The notes: generated by a model from the letters alone, not told the origin. A DNA stretch of 20,665 bases from Apostichopus californicus (GCA_020650975.1 JAIPMN010001540.1:1-20665), one strand, 5' to 3'; shown: positions 9,917 to 20,540, counted from the stretch's first letter. Program-made: numbers and translations.

Positions 9917-10724
9917 CCTTCACCAAACATGTGGTGTATGTACCTTGTTATATATATTCATTGTGACAAAATGAAGTGTGCATGACGGTGTTACATCATG
10001 TAGCAAGCTATCGATAATCGTTTATCTTCCGTTGTGCTTTTATTTTGTATAAATTATTATGTGTAAATGCATATGGCAAGTACTTCCATGCTATGCCTCC
10101 TATGTATCAAACCGATTTATCAAATTTAGTTACACATTGACTTGTTTCTTACAAATTATTATACCATATTTGAAACTGCAAAATTTGCTTTCAATGGTCA
10201 GTTAAGGGAGACCTAAAGTATTAATGTTGAAAACAAAAGAACATGGAATGTTGAGGATGAGCCCATTTGTTTGGAAAAACCTTGAGTGTTTATTTCATCT
10301 ATTATTTTTTTCCCCCACAAGAATGTTTTTCAGTCTTCAGTTCTTGGAATCATGTTCGAATCCTAGTCATTGTGTTAGGGGTCTTTTTCATGTTCGTTGT
10401 ATGATCAAACTTCCAAAACCCAGCAATTATTTTGGGAAAACACAGTACCTCGTTTTTTACATTTGAATCATGTAACTGAAATCCAAATTTTTGGCGGATT
10501 CCAAATTAAAAGCAAACTTATTTTTTACATTCTTGCATTGGTCGATTTTCTTTTCTTTTTTTTCTGTCAGTTTGTTTTGGATCACAGTGGATAAAAATTA
10601 AACAGGTGACTCAGTTTTATTGGAGAAATCAAAGTCCAACAGTTTGTCATCAAACTTTTCCAAAAGATATTAAAGCAATGTAATAATTTTTATTGAAATA
10701 CCAAGATTTATGACATAAGGTCTG

Positions 10725-10766
10725 TTTGTGGACGAAATTTTGATTTTTTTTATTTGTGGACGAAAT
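10725..10766. repeat. Short direct repeat
   Basis: TTTGTGGACGAAAT occurs at 10725-10738 and 10753-10766, separated by a T-rich spacer, in the putative sororin 3' UTR. It is probably a local duplication. Confidence 0.6.
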
Positions 10767-12437
10767 GTCAGTTGTATACAGAAATATTTTTTAAATTTTT
10801 TTTTATTTCTTTTTTGATGAATATACAGTCTGACATTTATGTATACATTGTTAATAGTTTAAGGCAAAAGTATTGGATGTGGTAAATGGTTGAGTAGTAG
10901 TTATTTCATCAAGAACTCCAAATCTCCAATAAGCTAAATTTTGCAAAAGGAGTAAATGACCATTGGAAACCCCAAAAAACACATACCAATGGGCATTTTT
11001 TTTTCGTCATAAAAACCGGTCACTTATCTGAGGTCAGATGTGATACTTATTTTTGTCCTTCATTGAAGTGAGATCCCTTTTTGTAGTTTGAGATTCCTGA
11101 AATCCAGATTTTATAAATACTGATAGTCGTCTGAGCTGTCTTAATTAAAATGAAATTTTTTAGAACGCTTCAGTTGAAGGATTATATTTTTCATTTATTA
11201 TCCGCAGCTTTGTTAAGCCGAATGCTTAAATTCAGCGCAAATTTGGACATAAAGTTAATAGCAGTCATAGTACCTTCCTATCTGCTTGGGTTCAAAGATA
11301 AGCAACAAGCAGTACACCTGAAATTCTTGATCCATCCAGGCCAGGGGTTTCATTTCTACTAAGATGGCTGTTTAAATATCTAACTAGTGATGGGATTTGA
11401 TTTACAACGTTTGAACTTCTTCTGTGACAAGTAGCCTGACAGATGGTGATTCGATGTGTCAAATACTTCCTCTTCCTCTCATGGTAATACTGTGCAGTGC
11501 AAAATTGACACTCTGGAGCCCAAAGGAACCACATATATGCCTCCCATTTCACAATTTTAATAGGTTTTTCAGGTTCGAGCCAAAGTAGAAAGTCATTAGC
11601 TCTTGTCAGGAAGTAATTACAGAGGGCCCTTTGACAGTGTGACCTTAAGCATTTAACTCAGCAGTCTGTTGGATAACCTGGCACTGCAGTATGAGTTTCT
11701 GAGCTTGTGTTTATTAACTTATGAGGAGGTGAAGATATCCTGTTGGGACATGCATGCCTTGAAGAAGCATTATTTAAGGTTTAAGAATATGAACAGTGTG
11801 GATCGAGTCTCCGCCTTTAGTTAAGGTTATATGCAGTATCTGTTCTTTTACCTAATCTCCTGATATTCAAACTTATTTGATTGGTACCCATTTTTTGCCT
11901 ACCTTGATCTTCTGGGCGACCCCTCCAGTGGCACATGTTGTGACCTAGGAAGGGGTCTGCTATTTGAGATGATTTGTTTCATGGTTAAGGTTTGATGGCA
12001 GAAATAAAAAGGAGAAAAATAGGAAACTAGAAAATGGTGCAAAATAGACGAGCGGATTATTCATTGTGGTACTTTTGAAGTACTTCACGTTCAGACTTTT
12101 TTCATTCCGAAATTTTCGGCAACTCTGCAAAATACTTTGACGATTCTTCAAATTATTTGGGACACCCAGAGTATACTCATGCATGATATTTCATTGGACC
12201 TAACACAAAAGGGACCACATGGTTACGGACCCAACCCAACAGCAAGTGGATAAAAGATGTCGTTTTTTTGTGCTCGTACTCTCTCTTTCTTTAAGAATTA
12301 TGTAGTTCCCTTTGACCGTCATCACTGAATGTTCACAAACTGTGTCAAATTGTAAAGAGGTTTAATATTCCTCATTTTTGTTGTGGTTCAAAATGTTTTA
12401 CTTAACTTTATTATTTCTGTATAGATATATTTCACCC

Positions 12438-12445
12438 TGTATATA
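12438..12445 (+). promoter_or_regulatory. Pumilio recognition element candidate
   Basis: TGTATATA matches the PUF/Pumilio consensus TGTANATA. It lies about 40 bases upstream of a second match and of the probable sororin poly(A) signal. Short motif; function is inferred. Confidence 0.35.
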
Positions 12446-12482
12446 ACATACCACCATTCACTCCAAGTGAGTAGATCGACAC

Positions 12483-12492
12483 TGTAAATAAA
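12483..12492 (+). terminator. Probable sororin poly(A) signal overlapping a Pumilio motif
   Basis: AATAAA at 12487-12492 is followed within 20 bases by TTGTTCTCTGTATC and then CTTGTCTTTG, a plausible T/GT-rich downstream element. TGTAAATA at 12483-12490, a PUF consensus, overlaps the hexamer. A run of 12 G at 12564-12575 lies about 70 bases further on. This is the best 3' end for the plus-strand gene that I can see. Confidence 0.45.
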
Positions 12493-12563
12493 ACTTGTTC
12501 TCTGTATCATCTTGTCTTTGAAGTCATATTTGAGGCTGTATTTTTAGCAGGCAGCAAGCAAGT

Positions 12564-12575
12564 GGGGGGGGGGGG
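12564..12575. repeat. Poly-G run (G12)
   Basis: Twelve consecutive G on the plus strand in an otherwise AT-rich stretch, between the likely sororin 3' end and the converging MOCS1 gene. Confidence 0.9.
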
Positions 12576-15308
12576 TCCGTGTCTCGATTGTGAAAGTCTT
12601 GACATGTCAGCAGAGGCCAAGGACTTGTGTTGTTTTCGTTCGGGGAGTGGCTTGGGTCTCATTTGTGCTTCCCTTTCCCACAAAATGCAGTCACAAAATA
12701 ACTACAAAACATTTTCTCCAATTTAAACCATATATTGCTGTAGATAAAAACAAAATTTATATAAAATTTTCAAATTATAACTTCAGAATGAATAACCACA
12801 TTTTGAATAAGGCTCATTACTTTGAATTTTTTTGACTGGAACAGAAATGCCCTCTTTGCATCTTAATGCCTGATTGGTTATCAAGGATGGTTAAAGATCT
12901 GCTTTATTGGCTCCAATTATAGCATGCTTAAGCTAAGAAAGTTTTGTGATTACTTAATTGACCTGCCATGGTCGTAAATTGACCTCGGGCTATACAATTA
13001 TCCTGCATAGCTTCTTAACACCATAAGGCTCTTTGTTTAAACACTGTGGAAATATGTTCATGTCTACAGTGCATTAAATCATACAGTGTTCACACAAAGA
13101 CCCTCATACAAGAAAAAATATGTGGTAGGCGTTGCAGACTAATTGGTAAAAAGAGGTCATTTAACGACCAAGGCAGGTCGATTACGATTACATGCCACCT
13201 TCGTATATAACCAAATAACAAATCAAAACCTTACGATTTAACAAGAAACACCAACAAACATAATCCTGTAAATTGAAAAGTGAAAATAACATTACCCCAA
13301 CTAATCCACATTAAGTAGTAATGAATGCATGCTTATTCTATAGTCCAATCACTCTTTTACAGGGCAGCAAGTTTGTGACATATGGAATGTATATTTCATA
13401 TTGTGCATTTATGAATACCTTTAGTATTTTTCACAAAATGTTTTAGAATTAAAGGCATTGAAGACTCGCCCCAAACCGCGTGCCGCCCTCTGAAAAAGTT
13501 AACTTTCCGTAGCTTGCAAGTGAAGTTTTTTTCTTGTTCCGACGTAACTGTAGCAAGCTGTGTGTGTATTTTCTGGGATCGATGGTGGTGTCTAACACTT
13601 CTGTTACACCTCATTCGAAACTAGGTCAGATTACAAGGCATCAGACGTTTCTTTGTGCGCGAGTCTTCAAAGCCTTTAAAACATTGCATTTTCATCACAC
13701 AAATATACTGTACAAATGAAACTATTACTGTTACAAATAATTGGAAGACTTTAACACAGTACTGAATTATGTATACAATTCTTCTTCTTTTTCTTGCAAA
13801 TGGAATCCAGACCAATTTTATTTGAAATATCATATGCAATTAAAGTATGCGGTGATTCACCAACTTCATGCTGGTTGTGTGTGCAAAGAACCGCATCATG
13901 TGTAAAAACAATAAATTATAATGGTAGTTTTCAAGCATAGCTTATTGATGACAACAGATTCAACCAGGCCATACACAGATATAACTACATGGTAAAACCT
14001 AGACTAATTTGCATACTAATTTCTCGTCTGAAATCTCATTGCGTGTATTAATAAATTAACATAATCCGTTGAAACCAAATGCCCACACAGGGTGGAACTT
14101 TATATTTCTATTTGACTGCAAAGCTCAACGGTGATAAATTATAATGTCAATGACTTTTACTTCAAGGAATATTAGGAGGATGTGTCCAAATGTTTGGTTG
14201 ATTTAAGTCCAATAACAAACAGAACTTCTTGTCGTTTAATGTTCTTGCAATTTTGCATTGTTGTTTTGTAAGATTATAAATGAAACTGCATCAAAACCAA
14301 GATAATAAGACTTTAAAAACAATATGAGGTAACATCTGGTATTAAAATAGTACAATTCATCAGAGGTGAAAAGATCTTGAACTAAATGTCATAGACAGCA
14401 TCATTGCAGCTTGAAACCAGAAAGCCAGCAGGCTTAGTGATTCCTTGCATCATAAAGTTTAAATTGTGTATGGAATCACCTGATTGATAGAGCAAGTGAG
14501 GAAAATGTGTCCTGAATGTGTCAAGTACCAGAATATCATACCAGATAACTTGATCATTCCAAAGGTATTACCCTTCTGTATGTTGATGACAGATAACAGT
14601 CATTAGTGAGAGTGGAAAACCCTCTAGGCCACTGAAAAGAGGAAAGGTCATATCCTATGACAGAAAGTGACACAGAAGCTCATTCATCATAGAAGTAATT
14701 CAGTTTGCAAAACCTACAAGGTTTCCAGACTTTGACCTCTGTTGCATTCAAATAACTGGAACCTTAATGCCAACTATGAAATGTACCTCAGTTATCCTTC
14801 TGAAGTGAAGAGCGTTTACGAACAAGTGTCACATACAGACACACACTCGCCATAACATAGATTCCTTCTGCCTCTGGCAAGAAATAACTAAAAATTAAGA
14901 TTGATTAAATAAATAAGATAAAATCTTAACCTATCACAGGATGTTTGCTTATAAAAGCAGGCGTAAACCTTACCACCATGTTAATTTATGGAGATAAAAA
15001 AAGTCTTGAGATTTGAACAAATATATGATGCCAAGCTTGTGAAATGAGTAAATTGGCCCAACTTCAGGCTTTATAGCTTGTTTGTTGATGAGATATAAAA
15101 TGTCCTATTTAATTTTATTTATTATTTTGTTATAAAATAGTAATCTGTGTAACAACACATAACATTATTCTCTTGTTTCCCAATTCAGATTGAAATGATT
15201 ATACAAATTGTGGAAAATAAGTCTCGTTTAATACCTTACGTTGGTAAGGTATAACTGTGGTTGGTTATCACTTTCATCAGTGAAAATCAAAGAGAGATTT
15301 ATATGTTG

Positions 15309-15383
15309 TCTGTTAGTGACATCACAAATGAATTCTGTTAGTGACATCACAAATGAATTCTGTTAGTGACATCACAAATGAAT
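15309..15383. repeat. Exact tandem triplication, 3 x 25 bp
   Basis: Three identical 25-base units (beginning TCTGTTAGTGACATCACAAA) lie head to tail at 15309-15333, 15334-15358 and 15359-15383. Absence of any difference suggests recent origin. Each unit contains TGACATCA, one base different from a CRE/AP-1 type core. Confidence 0.95.
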
Positions 15384-15922
15384 TGTACTATGGACTCAAT
15401 ATCAAACTTAAAAATTGAATACATTTCAAAGGTTTTGTATCTCAGAAAGTGAACATTGGTATCTAGACAGGAATGAGTTGAACCCAGTGTGTTCCTTTGA
15501 TTTGGACTGGTTTTCACAATTTTTGAAAATCTTAGACTTTCAATAGCTTTACTGACGGACTCATGATGAGTACACTTGATGATGGTGAAATGCTCCCTCA
15601 AACGGCTAAGCTTCGTACAGCCATTTGAGCAGTTAATCACACATTCTGAATGAACCTTAACATCCAAGACAGAATTTTTAAAAAATGTAACAGAGTGATC
15701 TTAGAGCCAGTAGTGCCAGACCTTTTAATGTTATTCTTAGTTCATTATCTTTAACTGTTTCTTCCGACACATGGAAAGAATGTGGGCCAAATTCTGAAGT
15801 TCTCATAATAGCTACTTTGACATTGGTTTCATTCCATGACACTCATTCTCTTTGACCTACGGTTAGCAGACGACAGTAACCATTCAATTCATGGTGGTAT
15901 AAAATGACATCACTGCCTTCCT

Positions 15923-15957
15923 CCCTTCCCCCACCCTCCTTCCCCCAACCCCCACCC
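15923..15957 (-). other. G-quadruplex candidate on the MOCS1 sense strand
   Basis: The plus strand has six C-runs of 3-5 bases (15923-25, 28-32, 34-36, 42-46, 49-53, 55-57) separated by 1-5 bases. The minus strand, sense for MOCS1, therefore has six G-runs with short loops and satisfies the usual four-run quadruplex rule. It lies about 700 bases past the MOCS1 stop, probably in the 3' UTR. Confidence 0.6.
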
Positions 15958-15963
15958 TCCTAT

Positions 15964-15995
15964 ATATAGTTCTAAGCACATATAGTTCTAAGCAC
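15964..15995. repeat. 16 bp direct duplication
   Basis: ATATAGTTCTAAGCAC occurs twice in immediate succession, next to the C-rich tract. Confidence 0.9.
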
Positions 15996-16657
15996 ATCAT
16001 CAAACAGTAAAGAAATATAAATTATTCAAAGGTTTTTTGTCTTATGGTCGCATCTTCTTCATTCGGTGTAATAATGATTGTCTTGGCAGTTTATGAATGA
16101 TAGGACGGCAGCTGCATATTTTATTCCCAGCTTAGACTACCATAATTCTTCCGACAGATTATTTCCTTACAAGTAGGTGAGATACATACAGTGTCAATAT
16201 GAATAATTGTTACCGATAAATGAATACAATGCCTATAGATTGTTGCAAACTTTAGTTATGACGAAAAATGCAAATTATGATGATTACAATCATTTTTCTT
16301 GATGGCAAGACGGTCAGATTAACTCTACATTTTGATCCGTTAGCAACATTCGTAGACAACGTAGCAGTATGGAGAAATCTGAAACTTTTAAAAATCTTAG
16401 AATTTAAAGCAGCATAATACTCATTCAAGTGGGAGAATATCAGTTTTAAATTATGGAAAAGATGATAATATTGTTAAGCAATAAAATATGTGATGACATG
16501 AAATACAATACCCTCGGCATGGAACAGATACACTAAAACATGCGGGTCAGCAATGCACGTACTCTTCTGGGCTGCTGGCCAAGACTAGACTGACCTTTAA
16601 TGCAGTCCCACAAACAGCTTTGCTACCAGCAAGAACAAACAATTCTATATATTAATT

Positions 16658-16666
16658 TTTCTTTAC
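16658..16666 (-). promoter_or_regulatory. Splice-donor consensus overlapping the MOCS1 stop codon
   Basis: The last sense codons and stop read GTG AGG TAA AG on the minus strand, which contains AG|GTAAAG, a near-perfect 5' splice site. The position fits a natural MoaC C-terminus, so the stop is probably used. A spliced alternative with a different tail cannot be excluded. Confidence 0.4.
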
Positions 16667-17672
16667 CTCACAGGGTTTGGGGTTCTTTTAAAGTCTGACT
16701 TGCCCCCACATTTGGAAATGAGTTTCACGTCGGTGATTTCGATGTTGTGGCTCACCGCTTTGCACATGTCGTAAACGGTGAGAGCAGCCACCGTAACGGC
16801 GGTCAGAGCCTCCATCTCCACGCCGGTCAATCCGGTGGTTTTGACCATGGACGTGAGCTTCAGCTGCCTCCCCTGCCCGGAGACGGCTACCTCTAGACTC
16901 ACGTTGCTGATCGGAATGTTATGACAGAGTGGAATGAGTTCACTCGTCCTCTTTGCACCGGCTATCCCGGCGATTTGGACGATGGTCTTGAAGTTCTTGT
17001 TCAACTCTCCGTTTTCGACCACGAGGTGGTAGACCTCTTCTCCCAGTACCACGGTAGCAGACGCCGAGGCTATTCTGTGGGTCGGTGTCTTCTGGCTGAC
17101 GTCCACCATGTGAGCGTCTCCTTTAGTCGTTAGGTGGGTCAGCTTCAGAGGCTCTTTACCGTTTGTCTTTACTGTTGAGTCACCGTTTACCACGTCATCC
17201 ACACTGCTAAAGGGTCTGACTGTTTGTATGTTAATCCCCAAATGACGGTTACCAAAATTACTTGTACGACAGCCGACTGCATGCCACTTGAAGAGAGCAG
17301 GCAATGCAACCATCTGCATCTTCATAGCCTTCTTTTCATTTGTCACTGGGTGCGGGAAATATTTAAATTGGCCCCCTACAAAACCTCTTCTGTGTCCATA
17401 ATTCTTCTGCACATAAGATTCAAATCTCTTAAACTGATCTCTTACATATTTGAAGACATTTGGGTGTGGAAACCTCCTCTGTTTAATCTGATCATAAATT
17501 AACTTCATATAGATACACCGAAATTTACACTCAAGATTCTTCCATAGCATATATGAATTATACAGGTAAAATATATATATAGCACTATTGGAGTTGCACA
17601 TTCGTATATTATCTTTTAAAATTGATATAGGGTACCCCTTGATTAGGAGAATCACCCTGCTGGATGGCAATC
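16663..17672 (-). CDS. MOCS1: MOCS1 terminal exon: MoaC-type cyclic pyranopterin monophosphate synthase (MOCS1B part)
   Basis: The MoaC half of MOCS1 converts 3',8-cyclo-7,8-dihydro-GTP to cyclic pyranopterin monophosphate, an early step of molybdenum cofactor synthesis, in mitochondria. The MoaC signatures are intact: M-V-D-V-S, A-G-I-A-G-A-K-R-T, L-I-P-L-C-H, T-G-V-E-M-E-A-L-T, Y-D-M-C-K-A-V and K-C-G-G-K-S, including the active-site His, Glu, Asp and Lys. The bacterial G-K-S-G-D-F reads G-K-S-D-F here. A strong acceptor (TTTCTTTATTTGCAG) puts the exon start at 17672 in phase 1; a weaker in-frame option is 17487. From Met at 17325, 220 residues run to the TAA at 16665-16663. That part starts M-K-M-Q-M-V-A-L-P and is rich in Arg, Ser and hydrophobics, like the mitochondrial presequence-like segment of human MOCS1B. 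The upstream AT-rich 110 codons are less certain. The MoaA-type exons are not in this window. Confidence 0.9.
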
Positions 17673-17700
17673 CTGCAAATAAAGAAAGCAAAAAATATAT

Positions 17701-17845
<145 letters not shown>

Positions 17846-18141
17846 ATGAAGTATGTAATACACAGACACATTCATGCGTACATACATGTATACATACATA
17901 CATTATAAATATATATATATTTACATACACACACATAAAAACATGCAAACATACACGCCAACATAAGTACATACATAAATACACACAAACTTATTTTATT
18001 GGTGATGATGCCCAAATTGTCAAAAACTAGTTTGCGAACACAATATTCCAACAACCACAATTGAATCAATGTGATACTTTGGGTATAGATATTAGATGCC
18101 CCATGATGAGTAGATGTGCCTTATTGTGCCTGGTTCAAATC

Positions 18142-18400
18142 TCATGAATATTAATGAGTGGGTGGGGCTTAACATTGAATTTGGTTCAATACTGGTATGG
18201 TGATGTTGTACATAATAAGCACATTTTCATTAAGTCTCCAACTTAATGTCATTAATATTCATCAAATTGCAAGAAATGGCTTTAAGCAAAAGACAGGAAC
18301 AAATCCTAGGCATTTCATCCTAGGCAGATTAGGTTTTTCACACGACATTCATACAACCAACCGTGTTAGTTTTTGTGTGCATATCATGAATATTAATCAG
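18142..18400. repeat. Cluster of ATGAATATTAAT motifs
   Basis: TCATGAATATTAATGAG (18142-18158, followed by a GGGTGGGGC box), CATTAATATTCAT (18250-18262, opposite orientation) and TCATGAATATTAATCAG (18384-18400). A fourth, TCATGAATATTAACATG, is at 19771-19787 beyond the hAT-like element. The motif is nearly palindromic and resembles POU/homeodomain sites; role unknown. Confidence 0.5.
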
Positions 18401-18518
18401 GGAACATACAATTCTTAATCAAATATCTCTGAAATGTTATGTCTAATCAGCTTTATACATGTACCTGGATAATACAATGTAAGTTTATAGATACATGCTT
18501 ATGAGATCATAAACTTTG

Positions 18519-18526
18519 ACCATGTA
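18519..18526 (+). repeat. Left target-site duplication of the hAT-like element
   Basis: ACCATGTA directly precedes the element and is repeated exactly at 19647-19654. Confidence 0.75.
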
Positions 18527-19646
18527 CATGGGCGGCGATCATGGGGGGGACATGTCCCCCCAATATTTTAGGTGGGGGGATATAGTATCTAATATCCCTC
18601 CCAATATTTGGTGGCCTAATGTTTTTGTGTGGCTATAAATAGAAAATAATGCGTGAGATTATTTATCCAAATCATATTTGGCGGTGGCTAAAACTTCATC
18701 CAGCACATGCTGCATGAGTTAAATGACTCTTCGTGGTCGTTTCTGTGACTTGTGACCGTATAGCATGTTGTCACTCATGATTATTATCATAATGTCTGTA
18801 CATCTCTTGTGCATGAGTGTAAGTACGTACAATCATATATATGATCCACATCGATATGGGTTCAATGGGTTTCCATTTGGCCTGTTTCCTACAAGATTTC
18901 TAACCGCAGGAGTGTAACCAGGGGGCGAAGGGGAGGCCACCCCCCCCTCGAGCATATTTTTTGTATATTTTTATGATATCGAAGTTTTATAGTAGCCGTT
19001 ATAAGAGGTTTTAATATTTGTACGCTAATAAATTAATTGTGTCTGAATTTTCGAAAATTCCCTGACAAACATTCTTCATCATACTTCCCTCTACTCGTGC
19101 AATTTTGACCGGTCTGTTAGGGGTTGAAGTATTTTTCATTCTATATTGGTTGTCCATAGATGATATTTTGTGCAACAGTATGGGTATGTTTTGAAGTGAA
19201 TTTATTATTCAAATTCTGAACAAATAATGGGCTTAAAACCTTGAAAAGTGGGCTGACGGGTATTGTGGGCCGTTACGTAGTATGACCTACAAAAGCAATG
19301 ATCCACATGAGATGCGATGAGGTCAAACATGATGTGTTACTGGTGACAATCTTGAAAAAGGTTATGGATGAAAAAAAAACTATTGGGAAAAACTTGGTTC
19401 TCAGGCAAAAGTGTACATCTGGTTGGTCATTTTCAAGCCCGAGAAGTGCCATTTCCGGTGATCTGGGGTGCTATCAAAACTAGAAATTTTCTTGTATGCT
19501 GCGCGCCAACTGATGGTGGCGCTCCGCTTAGATAGTAATATACAAAATATCACGAAGCACGCGAACAATTTTGGGGATGAAAGTTGCTACGCGTCTGCAC
19601 CAAAGCAAATGTCCCCCCCAATATTTGAAACAAATCTCCGCCCCTG
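18527..19646. mobile_element. Non-autonomous hAT-like DNA transposon
   Basis: The left end reads CATGGGCGGCGATC. The right end, read inward on the minus strand, is CAGGGGCGGAGATT. These form imperfect terminal inverted repeats close to the CAGGGGCGGA-type termini of many animal hAT elements. Subterminal TGGGGGGGACAT is also shared in inverted orientation, offset by about a dozen bases. An 8 bp duplication, ACCATGTA, flanks both sides, as expected for hAT. The element is 1,120 bp with no transposase-like frame, so it would depend on an enzyme made elsewhere. A second CAGGGGGCGAAGGGG near 18919 could be a nested terminus. Confidence 0.8.
18544..18561. repeat. Perfect 18 bp palindrome in the hAT-like element
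   Basis: GGGGGGACATGTCCCCCC is self-complementary over its full length and lies just inside the left terminus. The right end carries only the TGTCCCCCCC half. Confidence 0.9.
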
Positions 19647-19654
19647 ACCATGTA
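19647..19654 (+). repeat. Right target-site duplication of the hAT-like element
   Basis: ACCATGTA directly follows the element end CCGCCCCTG and matches 18519-18526 exactly. Confidence 0.75.
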
Positions 19655-20540
19655 TATATACTATGTCCCTAAATAGACTTTGTCAACATGATAACTGATT
19701 CCTGGTACCTTCCTTTATATGTTGCCGCATTAGTCAATAGATAATCCTCTTCATTTTGGTGTTCACAAGTTCATGAATATTAACATGTACAGCTTAATAC
19801 CAAATTATGAATATGTTTAGGCATCGGAACCACTAAATATTTTCTTGTTGAATTAGCTACATCCGATGACGTTTGCCGTTGTTCTAACCCTTTGTCTGGA
19901 CAAACAATGACTACAGTTCACTTGTGTTCGATAATCGGTGACAGGACTAGACAAGTAAAAACATATCCATAGATACAAAACATGCAAAAACATGCAAAAA
20001 GTACAACCTGTGAACATTCTTTGGTTGAAAATAACTGCTGTAAATACTGTCAATGAATCTGTTCACCGCTAAAACTGTTGGTGCAAACACTAACGTAGAA
20101 AAAAATGTCAAAAACAGAAAAAATGAAAATAACACCCAATTGATAAAGAAATGAAACAAGGAACTCTCTGTGATGTAATGTTTGTGGCCTTTTTCAGAGA
20201 ATGACTGAGTTCATGACACATATGCCATCAATGGCCTCAGCTTGGTTGTTTTTCATTTCATTTCTGTCTGTTTCTCCCAGAAACAGATTTGTCAAATCTA
20301 ACAATTTCTGCAAAAAGTTTGTTTAATGGTCACCAAGTATGAACCCCAAATATGCCAGAGAAGCCAACATTTCAAAAAAAAGGACCTTTGGAAAAACCTA
20401 TTTGAAACTAATACTCACACATGGCATTGCTTCATGCAGAAAAAGTTTAAGTTAACTACCCACTATAAATTTATTTGGTGAGCTGTTTTGAAATAGGAAT
20501 ATTACTAAGACTTCAATTCTGCCCTTATTTTCTTCAAAAT
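19655..20540. other. Non-coding stretch, no gene seen
   Basis: AT-rich, probably MOCS1 intron. The only structure noticed is the fourth ATGAATATTAA motif at 19771 and a small AAACATGCAAAA duplication near 19979-19999. No exon-like segment resembling the C-terminus of the MoaA half was found on the minus strand. Confidence 0.5.

Larger units (their letters stand above)
9584..12510 (+). other. CDCA5: Probable long 3' UTR of sororin
   Basis: No credible open frame follows the stop codon on the plus strand. The stretch is AT- and T-rich (runs near 10300, 10550, 10745, 10790-10815) and contains the 16 bp tandem repeat. The best poly(A) signal with a T/GT-rich downstream element is at 12487. Weaker signals (ATTAAA 10669, AATAAA 12003) could give shorter forms. 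The length of about 2.9 kb is inference. Confidence 0.45.
12576..16662. other. Region between convergent genes; must include the MOCS1 3' UTR
   Basis: The stretch holds no exon I can support on either strand. On the minus strand it follows the MOCS1 stop, so its right part should be MOCS1 3' UTR. Several AATAAA hexamers exist on that strand (for example 16125-16120 and a pair near 15119-15112), but none has context strong enough to fix the mRNA end. It contains a 25 bp triplication, a C-rich tract and a 16 bp duplication, listed separately. Confidence 0.5.

Noticed and set aside
9670-9930. 86-codon minus-strand frame with a repeated T-P-S-T-G-Y pattern
   Set aside because: The pattern is only the 16 bp tandem array translated; the unit is not a multiple of three and no coding evidence flanks it.
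13396-13839. Short minus-strand frames between the two genes
   Set aside because: No recognisable domain, start context or splice signals; overlapping frames on both strands show no coding preference.
15347-15667. 106-codon minus-strand frame with several Cys and His residues, resembling a zinc-finger spacing
   Set aside because: No ATG near its start, no regular finger spacing, and its end lies in the 25 bp triplication. Most likely open by chance in the MOCS1 3' region.
18919-19646. Alternative left end of the hAT-like element at CAGGGGGCGAAGGGG
   Set aside because: The preceding 8 bases do not match ACCATGTA on the right, whereas the 18527 boundary does. It may still be a nested remnant.
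19655-20540. Search for the preceding MOCS1 exon (end of the MoaA half)
   Set aside because: No minus-strand segment resembling the conserved K-N-R-P-M-I-L-I-G-G end of MOCS1A was found, so that exon is assumed to lie outside the window.
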